From Symbiodinium natans (lineage: Eukaryota > Sar > Dinophyceae > Suessiales > Symbiodiniaceae): a DNA stretch of 64,000 bases. The position numbers and the translations under genes are program-made. Position 1 is the stretch's first letter. Each line of letters begins with the position of its first letter. The notes beneath the pieces were generated by a model. The model was not told where the DNA came from. It was given only the letters and a program-made list of their open reading frames with translations, and did not search any database. Shown here piece by piece: positions 10,178-19,000 of this stretch. Where the stretch lies: the NCBI GenBank assembly GCA_905221605.1, contig CAJNDS010002140.1:234001-298000 (forward strand), written 5' to 3'.

Positions 10178-11248
10178 TTATATAATACTTGCTAATGCAT
10201 CTTGCGCTACTGCGAGAGCTACGTCTTTTGCAACTTCTTTACCTGCATTTAAAACCGCACCACCTACTGCTTTTGCTCCACTAGCAATAGCTGAACCAAT
10301 GCCACCACTTGAAGAAGCGCTTTCTTGATTTGTAGGTTTCTTTTTCATCATTTTTCTCATTTCTCTAAATTTCTTTGCTTCTTGTTTAACTGTCTTACCT
10401 GCGAAGCCTGATTGTTGCCATTCCGCTGTTTCTTTCAAGCCTTCAATGATGGAAACCAGATACTGCTTCTTTCTCTGTTCGTTTGGCAACTTGTCGGTTA
10501 ATTCCATTATTTCGGGCGACAACAAATCGCGAACATATAATTGAAACAACAAACCTGTTGATTTAATGTCTTGATTATTGATAAGATTGTCTGGGTCAAA
10601 GTCTCCTACCAATCCTATTTTATCGGTTAGGCTTCCTTCATCTTCTTCTTCCTCGTCACGGCTTCGCCCTGAGGGCGAACTTCGTTCGCCGTAACTAACA
10701 GACTCTAAATCTGGCATTTTATCACTACCTTCGTCAGAAGCCATTGAATGAACCGGAACACCTACTGGTAATGATTGAGAATGAACGTCAGCTAAATCAC
10801 TACTAGCGCTACTAGTAGCCCTGTCTCTTGCTTTTTGTGTTTTCTGATTGTGAGCGTCTATTTCCGATTGAACTCTGGCTATTTCCTCAGCGATAAAATC
10901 GTCAACGTCATAAAACTCAACTTCCCTAGGTGTATTGATACCACTTACAGAAACGCTACTTGAAGTAGCAGATAAAACACCCATTGATGAGCCCGTTGCC
11001 ATTGACCTCTGTCTTAATTGTGCTTGTCGCATTTCGTTTTTGACCTTGTCTTCTTCCTGCTTCTTCAATCCTAGAAAATCAACGTTGTCAAACTGACTTC
11101 CAAACTGATTGTTTCTGAATAGGGTGGCTCGTCTGTCAATAATGTTTTCAATTGAAGGTCTATTAGCGTCTCCTTGACTTTCAATCATTCCTATCATCTC
11201 GTCATACGTAGGACGTAATTTTAATTCAGATTTCAATGTTTTAATCAT
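10178..11248 (-). CDS. disordered virion-type protein with LRPTY motif and C-terminal hydrophobic helix
   Basis: A 356-residue protein. Residues 8-22 carry the LKLRPTYDEM motif shared with its neighbour. The middle is low complexity and acidic; a Lys-rich segment (EAKKFREMRKMMKKK) precedes a Gly/Ala-rich C terminus (GGIGSAIASGAKAVGGAV continuing to ALAVAQDALASII) that could form an amphipathic, membrane-active helix. Small capsid proteins of adenovirus-like viruses can have such helices, but I see no sequence homology and make no specific assignment. The gene is in a minus-strand cluster ending at the penton-like gene. Confidence 0.72.
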   Translation of the reverse strand: MIKTLKSELKLRPTYDEMIGMIESQGDANRPSIENIIDRRATLFRNNQFGSQFDNVDFLGLKKQEEDKVKNEMRQAQLRQRSMATGSSMGVLSATSSSVSVSGINTPREVEFYDVDDFIAEEIARVQSEIDAHNQKTQKARDRATSSASSDLADVHSQSLPVGVPVHSMASDEGSDKMPDLESVSYGERSSPSGRSRDEEEEDEGSLTDKIGLVGDFDPDNLINNQDIKSTGLLFQLYVRDLLSPEIMELTDKLPNEQRKKQYLVSIIEGLKETAEWQQSGFAGKTVKQEAKKFREMRKMMKKKPTNQESASSSGGIGSAIASGAKAVGGAVLNAGKEVAKDVALAVAQDALASII

Positions 11249-11257
11249 ATTATTAAC

Positions 11258-11578
11258 TTAGATTATATTTGCTATAATATTTTTTAGGTCAGATTGTCGT
11301 TTTTGTAGCTCTTCCTTTGTTCTAACCGGCATCATAGGTCTCTCTAACTGTCTGTTAATACTATCCAGTTCTCCTTGGTAAAGGCTCTTCTTCTGGTGTT
11401 CCAGCCAGTCATTCCTTAACCTAATGTTCTTGCCTCGGTTCTCCGCCTCTTCAATTCTTAACTTCATATCCTCTAAATATTTTTTCCGGCTACTAACACC
11501 GATTGACTCTTCTAAATCGTAATACCTGCTGACTTGGGGCGCTCTTTTAAACTCTGGCTTACTCTTAAACATACTCAT
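11258..11578 (-). CDS. small basic helical protein
   Basis: A 106-residue protein, charged and predicted mostly helical (KYLEDMKLRIEEAENRGKN, later TKEELQKRQSDLKNIIANII). The N terminus MSMFKSKPEFKRAPQVSRYY is basic. It is spaced 9 bases from the following gene and preceded by a perfect hairpin at 11579. No family recognised; a minor virion component is plausible from its position. Confidence 0.65.
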   Translation of the reverse strand: MSMFKSKPEFKRAPQVSRYYDLEESIGVSSRKKYLEDMKLRIEEAENRGKNIRLRNDWLEHQKKSLYQGELDSINRQLERPMMPVRTKEELQKRQSDLKNIIANII

Positions 11579-11612
11579 TATTAATATTATTTAGATAAAA
11601 ATAATATTAATA
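11579..11612. terminator. AT-rich hairpin between genes
   Basis: Perfect 14-bp arms TATTAATATTATTT and AAATAATATTAATA around a 6-base loop. It lies between the 3' end of the 231-residue gene (11618) and the start of the 106-residue gene (11578), both minus strand. Confidence 0.7.
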
Positions 11613-11617
11613 TTCAT

Positions 11618-12313
11618 TCAAAACATACTGCTTTTGAACCTATTAATTTTTTCAATCTTTTCCTGTTGCTTGGCTTTCTTAATTTCGTTGTAATGTTGTT
11701 GTAAAAGCTCTGTTGCTGATAGTTGTTTAGGTGGTGGTGTATCTTGCATTCTAACTGGCACACTTGGCACACTTGCTTTCGTCTTCACTTCAATAGGTTC
11801 GTGTAGCGTAGCGGAACTACACGCAACTTCGTGTTCTGAATAATTAACAACTTCATTTTTTACATTTTGAGCGTTTTTATCGTTTTCTTTGTTCGCATAT
11901 TTTGCTTTCATTTCATCTTCAATTTCTTTTCTTAATTTTTGTTCCACCTTTGAACCATAACTTGCCTTCTGCTTATTGACTGGTAATGTTTCGGTTGGTT
12001 GACCCTTACAATAATGCGGATGTGTATTTCTTAAACTTTTTGGTAACATTTTTTTCAAGCAATCAGGGCATTCGGCTAGTTCCACTACTTTAACACTTCT
12101 CGCTAGTTTCTTTGGTGTTGCTTTTGCCTTTGCTTTTGGCTTCGCTTCTTCAACTGCTTCATTGCTTGTTGGTTCAGTATTTGTTGATTCAGTTGTAGCT
12201 TCCTCTTTCGGTTCTTCTTTCTGTTCTTTATTAGGCTCTTCTTCATTCTTTTCGTTAGTTGTCATTTCAGGTTCTTCTTCATTTTTAATCTCAACAACCT
12301 CTTCACCACTCAT
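11618..12313 (-). CDS. Glu/Lys-rich protein with a CCHC-type zinc knuckle
   Basis: A 231-residue protein. Residues 1-65 are highly acidic (EVVEIKNEEEPEMTTNEKNE and similar). Around residues 78-98 lies C-X2-C-X12-H-X3-C (CPDCLKKMLPKS...H..YC), a predicted zinc knuckle comparable with that in the gene at 8937. The C-terminal 100 residues are Lys-rich and helical, ending KAKQQEKIEKINRFKSSMF. It lies directly downstream of the penton-like gene on the same strand. A DNA- or capsid-bridging role is possible but unsupported by homology. Confidence 0.7.
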   Translation of the reverse strand: MSGEEVVEIKNEEEPEMTTNEKNEEEPNKEQKEEPKEEATTESTNTEPTSNEAVEEAKPKAKAKATPKKLARSVKVVELAECPDCLKKMLPKSLRNTHPHYCKGQPTETLPVNKQKASYGSKVEQKLRKEIEDEMKAKYANKENDKNAQNVKNEVVNYSEHEVACSSATLHEPIEVKTKASVPSVPVRMQDTPPPKQLSATELLQQHYNEIKKAKQQEKIEKINRFKSSMF

Positions 12314-12351
12314 TAATTAATATAGTATATATTTTTCTAATTAGATAATCG

Positions 12352-13188
12352 TCAGCCCTTAAAAAAGGTAAGGGTAAATGAAATGTCCACCCCGTTTAAA
12401 TTTATATTTTGGTTAAGGTGGTCGGTGCATCTGAAATTTAACCTACGAAATAATTTGTTAGAGCAGTCAATATAATCAACCGAACTTAACTCTAAATCGT
12501 TGATGACACCTAAATAAGGAACATTTACGGGGACTTTCTTGATGATGCTTGAATTGCCAGCCACTGTCAATTGGTTGTAGTTGCTTATTTCATTACAGTG
12601 TAAATAAACATTCTTAACAGGAGTAAGGTCAATAAAATTTGTTGTGTAAGGAGCTACATTTGTGTAAGCGTCAGTAGCAGGTGTGGTATTTCCTATCACT
12701 CTGTTTATTGAACTTAAATTATTAACATCAACGGGGTCACTAAACGAACCAGATAAAGGGGCTACTTCACCATCAGTTAGAACAACAAAAATAGCAGTGG
12801 CATAATTAGAAGAGAAAGTATATTTGTTGGTTGAAGTGTTATAATGTATTGAATATGTATTTGGTCTATCAACCGTATCAACCAGCAAGTTTAAAGCAAT
12901 CTCTATTGTCTGTGCTAAATCAACTGCTGTATAGTTGCCTTCTGGAATTGTAATTTTACGATAAGTTATACCTGCTACAACACCTGGTGGTATGACCTGA
13001 TGTCTAAAATACAGATTGTTGTTTGTGCTGTTTATTGAATACCAAGAATGAGGAACGCTTACCTCATGTATTTGACACAACATATTTTCTTCAAGTTGAA
13101 CGGTTTCCGGTAGGTCAATAGTAAAATCGGACGACGTGCCACTTACTCTATAACTGCTGTCAATATATACTTTTTTGAACTTAAGCAT
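12352..13188 (-). CDS. minor capsid (penton-like) protein
   Basis: A 278-residue protein beginning MLKFKKVYIDSSYRVSGT, followed by SDFTIDLPETVQLEENML and a VSVPHSWYSINSTNN stretch. This opening (I-D-S-R-x-x-G-T, F-x-I-x-L-P, then V-P-x-S-x-Y-x-I) is characteristic of the single-jelly-roll minor capsid or penton protein of Polintons, Polinton-like viruses and virophages. The remainder is beta-rich and ends with TDHLNQNINLNGVDISFTL. It would sit at the capsid vertices. It is divergently transcribed from the lipase-like gene across a 41-bp AT-rich spacer and is close to the MCP, as usual. The frame is intact. Confidence 0.82.
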   Translation of the reverse strand: MLKFKKVYIDSSYRVSGTSSDFTIDLPETVQLEENMLCQIHEVSVPHSWYSINSTNNNLYFRHQVIPPGVVAGITYRKITIPEGNYTAVDLAQTIEIALNLLVDTVDRPNTYSIHYNTSTNKYTFSSNYATAIFVVLTDGEVAPLSGSFSDPVDVNNLSSINRVIGNTTPATDAYTNVAPYTTNFIDLTPVKNVYLHCNEISNYNQLTVAGNSSIIKKVPVNVPYLGVINDLELSSVDYIDCSNKLFRRLNFRCTDHLNQNINLNGVDISFTLTFFKG

Positions 13189-13229
13189 TATTACTTAACA
13201 GAGAAAATTAATTTATAAGTTATTTTATA
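13189..13229. promoter_or_regulatory. divergent AT-rich promoter region
   Basis: Only 41 bases separate the start codons of the penton-like gene (minus) and the lipase-like gene (plus). The spacer is AT-rich (AAAATTAATTTATAAGTTATTTTATA) and must hold both core promoters. The CTTAAAGACAAAA motif is absent. Confidence 0.55.
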
Positions 13230-13871
13230 ATGCATAAAGATAAAAGAAGAAATGAAGGTGTTTTGTATGAAGCACCAAATACAAGAAGCAAGATACATAA
13301 TGAAGTTAAAGAAGAATTAGCTGGAACTGAAACCTTCCTAACTGACACGCAAGGTTTAAGATTAGCTTATGAAAGCCCTAACAGGATGTATAGAAACGGA
13401 AGCCAACTATACATTGCTGGAACAAAAGACCCGATTGACTTTTATGATGATTTAAAATTACCGCTTTATCAGACAAGAAACACGAAGAGATACAAAGACG
13501 TTAATAAGTTCATTGAAGACGACGCTATTGAAATTGACGGCAAAAAACATTACGGAATTACTGATATAATAAGCCATAGTTTAGGTTCGGCGGTAGGACA
13601 ACAAATAAATAATGATTACGGAAATATATTTCGTTCAAGGTCTTACGGTTCGCCTTTTGTTTCAGGACAACGACCGGAAGACACGGGGACAAATTTGAGA
13701 ATAAGAAAAGCCGGAGACCCAGTCAGCGCTTTTGATAGAGGTAGTATAACATTAAATAAAGGAACGCTAGACCCGCTACAAAATCATTCATATCAAGACA
13801 TAGGTAACGTCCATAATAAATCAGGAAACCTACCTATAACAGAAGAAGAGTTTTTACAACAGTTTGATTAA
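13230..13871 (+). CDS. class-3-lipase-like alpha/beta hydrolase
   Basis: A 213-residue protein whose landmarks follow the class 3 lipase order: YIAGTKDPIDFYDDL near residues 61-75, a nucleophile elbow IISHSLGSAV with Ser117, SYGSPFVSGQ at 138-147, AGDPVSAFD with Asp163, and a candidate His186 in LQNHSYQD. The glycine before the elbow His is Ser here (SHSLG rather than GHSLG). The likely role is hydrolysis of a glycerolipid ester; placed among structural genes it may act during entry into or exit from the cell, by analogy with virion phospholipases. It starts 41 bases from the divergent penton-like gene and is 21 bases upstream of a small gene. Activity is inferred only from motif order. Confidence 0.78.
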   Translation: MHKDKRRNEGVLYEAPNTRSKIHNEVKEELAGTETFLTDTQGLRLAYESPNRMYRNGSQLYIAGTKDPIDFYDDLKLPLYQTRNTKRYKDVNKFIEDDAIEIDGKKHYGITDIISHSLGSAVGQQINNDYGNIFRSRSYGSPFVSGQRPEDTGTNLRIRKAGDPVSAFDRGSITLNKGTLDPLQNHSYQDIGNVHNKSGNLPITEEEFLQQFD

Positions 13872-13892
13872 AAAATCTAAAGAATATAAATA

Positions 13893-14093
13893 ATGTTCTC
13901 TTACAAAGCGCAGACTTACGAGAAGATGGAAAAGCAGAAGCCAGAGAAGAAGTTTAAACAGAACAGCTACGAGGAAATCAGAAAGTTAGTTGAAGAAAAT
14001 GATGTGGAAAGGCAACAAATAAATAGTATAGTGAAAAACAAGAAAAAGAAGAATACAAATGAAAATACATATAGTTTTAAATTATTTGATTAA
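13893..14093 (+). CDS. small basic protein, unknown
   Basis: A 66-residue Lys-rich protein (EKMEKQKPEKKFKQNSYEE, then VKNKKKKNTNEN) ending YSFKLFD. Its ATG follows the lipase-like gene by about 20 bases and a hairpin follows its stop, so it looks like a real short gene between virion genes. No family recognised. A DNA-condensing virion protein is one possibility given its charge. Confidence 0.6.
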   Translation: MFSYKAQTYEKMEKQKPEKKFKQNSYEEIRKLVEENDVERQQINSIVKNKKKKNTNENTYSFKLFD

Positions 14094-14118
14094 ATATAGT
14101 TTAAAAATTATATTTAAT
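14089..14118. terminator. AT-rich hairpin before the MCP gene
   Basis: Arms ATTAAATATA and TATATTTAAT (10 bp) straddle the stop codon of the 66-residue gene; the MCP ATG follows 28 bases later. Confidence 0.55.
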
Positions 14119-14145
14119 TAAATTTTCTATTGTTGATTATATATA

Positions 14146-15572
14146 ATGGAAACTTTCAGCCCCGAGGATATTTTAGTTGATAACCTTTCATTTAAATTAA
14201 ACAAAGGAGCAAGCTATATCACTGACAGACGAAGCGTAAGATTTTATCCAAGTGGTAGTAATGTTTATAAGCCTACATCGGGAAACCGTGTATTGAAATT
14301 CTCATTAAACGCCGAAGACAACGGTTGGCTAGACCCTCAATCGGTTCGTGTATTCTTTACAGTTCAAAATTTAGACCAGACCCTTGACCGAAAACTTCGT
14401 CCATTAGCACCGCCATATTCCTTTTTCAGACGAATGCGAATTATCGCCGGTAATCAAGTAGTTGAAGACTTTGATAATTACAACCGAGTTCATCAGATGT
14501 TTTCTAAATTAATGTCGCAAGGAGCAAGAAAAGACGAAGCAAACGAAGGCTTCGGTTATAGATATGATGACGAAGTGAAAACATTAGTGAATAATGCTGG
14601 AACTGCATTAGATTATGAGGTTAATTCTACTAATTGTAAAGGCTTCAAAAATCAAATGACAGTAGGGTTTAAACCGTTATGTGGTCTTTTCTCTCAATTT
14701 AAGTATTTACCGTTAAAATATATGGGAAATCTAACCATTGAATTAGAACTTGTAAATAGCGACCTTGATTGTATTATTAATCCAGACGACTATGATGAAG
14801 CTGATGCAGGTATTGCTCAAAACCTTCGTGAAAGATTTACGCATTACCAGGTGGCGCTGCCACTAACACTTCTAAATTATTTGAACTCAACAACTGCTTC
14901 GTTTCCTGTGATATTTGCACCCTTGATAATAATTTAAATAATGAATACGTCAAGCATCGTTTAGAAGGAAAAGGTCTTCCCATCACTTATACAACATATA
15001 TTACTCAATCTCAATCAGTGGTAGGATTAACTGATATTAGCGTTCCAGTCATTCGCTCCGTTTCAAAGCTTGTTGCTTCCTTCATCACTTTTTATAGAGA
15101 CGATGACCCCAGCCTTGGATATGAATATGCGAATAAACGGTTTTGTAGGTTTTATCATCCTCATCAAACCCACGATGCCACAGTGGAAGGAATTTACGAC
15201 ATCAACAAAGACTTGGAGTTCCAAATCCAACTAGGTTCTAAATTGTATCCAGAGTATCCTTGTAATTCATTAACTCAGTGCTTTTATCATTTAAGAAAAG
15301 CGTTAAACCTTCCAGTTTTCCATCAACACAGTATTTCAATTGATTTTAAGCAATATCGTGATCGCCAATTTATTTTTGGTTTCTCTTTTGAAAAAGTGCC
15401 GGACAGTTCATATACAGGTATAAACACAAGAGCAGGGCAACAGATGCTTATACGCGTGAAGCCTGCGGGAGCAACAATTCCTGCTGATGATATGCCGGAT
15501 GAGCTTTTTGTCACATTATTGAGTGAGCAAGTGATTGAGATAAAAGATTTAGGTTTAAAGGTTTTTGACTAA
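14146..15572 (+). pseudogene. major capsid protein gene with a one-base frameshift
   Basis: The gene spans 1427 bases, about 475 codons, a normal MCP length for Polinton-like viruses. The N-terminal part (SFKLNKGASYITDRRSVRFY, then WLDPQSVRVFFTVQN, then PPYSFFRRMRIIAGNQVVED) matches the conserved opening of the double-jelly-roll MCP of Polintons and Polinton-like viruses, which forms the pseudohexameric capsomers. The first frame is open from ATG 14146 to a stop ending at 14937, but coding character leaves it at about 14850: from there the minus-one frame continues without a break to 15572. The simplest cause is a single missing base near CATTACCAGGTGGC. I see no slippery heptamer favouring programmed frameshifting. 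It could be mutation or assembly error. Confidence 0.88.
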
Positions 15573-15582
15573 ATTAACATTG

Positions 15583-15609
15583 TTAAATTAATTATCTAAA
15601 TTAATTTAA
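15583..15609. terminator. AT-rich hairpin after the MCP gene
   Basis: Perfect 11-bp arms TTAAATTAATT and AATTAATTTAA with a 5-base loop, immediately after the MCP stop and before the fibre ATG at 15612. A second small palindrome TTAACATTGTTAA lies just upstream. Confidence 0.65.
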
Positions 15610-15611
15610 TA

Positions 15612-17966
15612 ATGGTTCTTACTTTAAACAACACAAATACACTTACAGCAGATAATGTTATTGTCGGTGGAACGGACATTTCACAGTTATATGCAACAAA
15701 AACAGAAGTAGGAGACATCAACACAGCAAACACAACGGACATAGCAACAAATACAGCAGACATAGCAGTATTGAACACGAAACAGCTTCAAAACTTTCAG
15801 AACATCAGTTCTTTAACTCACTTATTAGATACAAAATATCAAACAAACGCCACCTTAAACAGCACCTTTTACAATAAAACAGAAATAGACACGACCTTTA
15901 CGAATTATTACACACAAACTCAAATAGACACTAATTTATCAACTAATTTTCAGACTAACACGCAACTAGCAACCAATTATTATAATAAAACAGAGGTAGA
16001 TGGTTTAGTAGGTGCAGGCGGAGGCTACACCGATACAGAAATTGATAACTTACTTGCTTTAAGAGTTCCGTTAAGTGATTTTACTAATAGATTTAGTGCT
16101 AATCCTATTATTGATTGTAGCGCCCCGACCGTTATTCATAGCGGTTTAACGTTAAATAATTCAACAGTAAATATAAGTCCGGTAGCAGGACTAACTTTCA
16201 GTAATCAAACAGGTGGAGGTGACAAAGTTTTAGCGGAGTTTAAAAATGCAACGAGTTATATAACTTTACAAGGTGATAAAATATTTTGTAACAATACGTC
16301 GGACGATGCTATTAAACAATTAGATTTAACAAATAATAATGCAGGTTATAAAATGTCAGGAAAGATAGAAACGCCGACAGGTGGTCTAGTAGTAGAAAAT
16401 ACAGCAGATGCTAATTTATCTTTTACGGTTCGGAACACTGATAATTATTTTACCTTTAATAATGACAGTATTGATTGTTATAATTCTGTTGGTGATACAG
16501 GAAGAATATTAAATCTAAATAATAATGCTAATCAATATGTTAAATCGCATTCGTTATTAGTAGATACAGGAGCTAATACATTAACAGGCGGTTATACATT
16601 AGATGTTGTTGATAATGCTATCGTTAGACAAAATTTAAGAGTGGATGGTAATTTAGACTTATCAAATGATTTAAATTTTTATGGTGAAAATTATAATATT
16701 TCTAATAATTCAGGGCTTACATTTTACAAAGATACAACGGATGCTTCTAATGTTATGACAGTAAAAAACGCACAAGGATATTTAAAATTTAATTCATTTA
16801 ATATCAATGCTTATAACACAAGCAACGACAGTTCTTCATTACTGTTATTAAATACTGCTAATGGCAACGGTGTATATTGTTTAAGTTTAGGCATAGGAGT
16901 TATTCAAGGTTCAAATAAACTAAATGTATCGGGTGGTAATGCTAATTTCGGTAGCACATCATCATTTCAAAATATAGCAACTTTTAATAGTGATATTTAT
17001 GTTAATAATTCAGGTAGAATATTTCAAAGAGCAGACGCTAATAATTCATTGAATGTAATATCAACGGAAGAAATTAACTTCTCATTGCAATCAAATAGAA
17101 CAACTGACCCGACAACTGCTACTATTGCTTTGCAATTGAACGACACTAACGGAATAACAATAAATAGAGCAGTTACAAATAATCTTACTTTTAATAGCAT
17201 TGGAAATATCGTTGGTGAAAGCGATGTTGTAAGTTGGGGGCGTTTTATGTTTCAGAACAGTAGCGAATTAAAAGAAGTCTTGGATGGTCAATATAAATTA
17301 TTTGTTAGGAATGGTGATACACTAGGAGATAGTAATTTAACTGTTGGATTAGAAAGTAGCACGCCAGAAATTAAAATAACAGATGGTAAAGTTAAGATGA
17401 ATAATTTAGAAATAACACAAGAAACAATAAGCACCGTAGACCAGATACAGTTTTTAAATACCGATGCAGGTGGCGAGTATGCATTTTATTTTGGTAGCGT
17501 TTCAGTATCGAATGATGTATTTTCAATTTCACCAGGTGGCATTCTCGTTAATGGAGATATTGAATATACTGGGTCTTTAATTCCAAGTTCTGATAAACGG
17601 TTGAAAAAAGACATTAAGGAACTTAACCAAAAAAAGGCAGTGGAATTAGTTAAATACATTGTTCCAAAAACATATCATTTTATTGATGACAGACAACAAG
17701 GTAAATCGTGTGTTGGATTTATTGCTAATGATTTTATGGAAACGAAGAAGATGCCAGATGAATGGCAGAATATAGTTAAAGAAGGCAAAGATGGATATTT
17801 AAAGTTTGACTATACAATGACAACACCAGTTTTATGGAGTGCTTTACAGACAACAATAAATGAAGTAGAAGAATTAAAAGATTTAGTGAAAACGATGAAA
17901 AAAGAAATAACAACAATGAAGGGAGAAATAACGAAATTAAGAAAGAAAATTAAAGATGATGATTAA
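15612..17966 (+). CDS. fibre-like protein with C-terminal S74 chaperone domain
   Basis: A 784-residue protein, the second longest of the element. Residues about 25-140 contain heptad-like repeats (TANTTDIATNTADIAVLNTK) and YNKTEID/YNKTEVD motifs seen in trimeric fibres of phages and algal viruses. Residues about 150-655 are Asn/Thr-rich beta-type repeats. From S660 onward, SSDKRLKKDIKELN followed by SCVGFIANDF is the Peptidase_S74 intramolecular chaperone of endosialidase type, which trimerises fibres and then cleaves itself off at the conserved Ser; a coiled coil (VEELKDLVKTMKKEITTMKG) closes the protein. It probably forms a host-attachment fibre. The frame is intact and the gene follows the MCP in the same direction. 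Confidence 0.85.
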   Translation: MVLTLNNTNTLTADNVIVGGTDISQLYATKTEVGDINTANTTDIATNTADIAVLNTKQLQNFQNISSLTHLLDTKYQTNATLNSTFYNKTEIDTTFTNYYTQTQIDTNLSTNFQTNTQLATNYYNKTEVDGLVGAGGGYTDTEIDNLLALRVPLSDFTNRFSANPIIDCSAPTVIHSGLTLNNSTVNISPVAGLTFSNQTGGGDKVLAEFKNATSYITLQGDKIFCNNTSDDAIKQLDLTNNNAGYKMSGKIETPTGGLVVENTADANLSFTVRNTDNYFTFNNDSIDCYNSVGDTGRILNLNNNANQYVKSHSLLVDTGANTLTGGYTLDVVDNAIVRQNLRVDGNLDLSNDLNFYGENYNISNNSGLTFYKDTTDASNVMTVKNAQGYLKFNSFNINAYNTSNDSSSLLLLNTANGNGVYCLSLGIGVIQGSNKLNVSGGNANFGSTSSFQNIATFNSDIYVNNSGRIFQRADANNSLNVISTEEINFSLQSNRTTDPTTATIALQLNDTNGITINRAVTNNLTFNSIGNIVGESDVVSWGRFMFQNSSELKEVLDGQYKLFVRNGDTLGDSNLTVGLESSTPEIKITDGKVKMNNLEITQETISTVDQIQFLNTDAGGEYAFYFGSVSVSNDVFSISPGGILVNGDIEYTGSLIPSSDKRLKKDIKELNQKKAVELVKYIVPKTYHFIDDRQQGKSCVGFIANDFMETKKMPDEWQNIVKEGKDGYLKFDYTMTTPVLWSALQTTINEVEELKDLVKTMKKEITTMKGEITKLRKKIKDDD

Positions 17967-17996
17967 TAATATTGTTAGTAGATAATATTATTAATC
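17961..17996. terminator. bidirectional hairpin between fibre and ATPase genes
   Basis: Perfect 13-bp arms GATTAATAATATT and AATATTATTAATC. The fibre gene (plus) and ATPase gene (minus) converge here and both stop codons fall in the structure, so one hairpin could end both transcripts. Confidence 0.75.
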
Positions 17997-18784
17997 AATG
18001 ACTAATTTAGCATCAAAACGTTTATAAAACATATCATTGACATCTGGCTTCATAAGGTTAATGAATAAGAAACTGTATGGTTCTTCCGTAGCTATGTTAT
18101 ACACTTCTAACATAAGTTTCTTTGCTTCGGCAAGGTTTTTAGCGTCTGCCACGGACGACTTCTTAATCAATACGGCGCTCAATTCTTCAACCATTGTTTC
18201 AATTTCTTTGTAATTTCTTAAACGGAAGAAGAACAATTGACGACTATTGACACGAATTATTGGACTTAACGAATTGAACTTTTGAGTGGCTGTTATAATA
18301 CAGCAGGCTTTATGTCTGCCTCTCACATATAATTGGTTTAGTAAAGGTGAGTTTCTTGAAAATTCCTTTGAGTCCGCGAAGTCATCTACAATTATTAATA
18401 TTGAATGCAATTGTTTATGTCCGTTCTTCTTTTGGTATTCGGTTATTTTATGTTGTCTTGATATAACGGCTTCCAGTTCTTCGGGCTTGTATTCATCAAA
18501 GAAGACCTTTTCCTTTTCCATATCAACCTTCAATTCTGTTTCAATGTAGCGCTTAACAGGTGTCCAGTTAGGGTCAATTGAAACTGAGGGCGACCAGACG
18601 TAAACTCTTGCGAAACGTCTCTGTAAATGTCTAAGATAAGTGACTGTAAAAGAACTCCTTTACCACTTCCTGATGGACCTGTTATAATCATTGAGAACGG
18701 CAACTTTGGAGCTACTTCATATTTGGATTGTTTAAAATCGTACTCTTTTACGTTTATCGGTTTGACTATTGGAATATTACTCAT
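17991..18784 (-). pseudogene. FtsK/HerA-type DNA-packaging ATPase with a frameshift
   Basis: The gene spans 794 bases (about 264 codons), a usual size for Polinton-type packaging ATPases that drive genome encapsidation. From ATG 18784 the first frame has Walker A GPSGSGKG at residues 36-43. The second frame has Walker B as LIIVDDFAD and the downstream ITATQ motif. Around 18615-18625 the family pattern (a short aromatic/hydrophobic strand then W-S-P-S) moves from the first frame to the minus-one frame; the first frame then runs into an unrelated tail and the second has no ATG. A one-base deletion explains it. No slippery site is evident. Confidence 0.85.
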
Positions 18785-19000
18785 TAATAATATTTAGAAA
18801 TTAATTTCTATTAAATGATGGTGTTTATTGTCACCCGTTGCGAGCCCCCCTGTCAATATTCTATACTGTTATAAATACTTACAAATGATAACAGAGTAAG
18901 ACATTATAACAAAGAATTCAGAATTCGTTTGTTGAAACAGGAACAACACCATTAAATCTTAGGGAATTGTTAATAATTATTTGTAATTATTAATAATATA
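18785..19000. promoter_or_regulatory. divergent intergenic region
   Basis: About 216 bases between the ATPase start (minus) and the 128-residue gene start (plus). It is AT-rich with one GC-richer block (CACCCGTTGCGAGCCCCCCTG) and partially complementary words GATGGTGTT and AACACCATT. I see no reading frame. It presumably holds the promoters for both genes. Confidence 0.5.

Noticed and set aside
14837-14860. Programmed minus-one frameshift or an intron in the MCP gene
   Set aside because: No X-XXY-YYZ heptamer at the switch, and coding character continues directly in the new frame, leaving no room for an intron.
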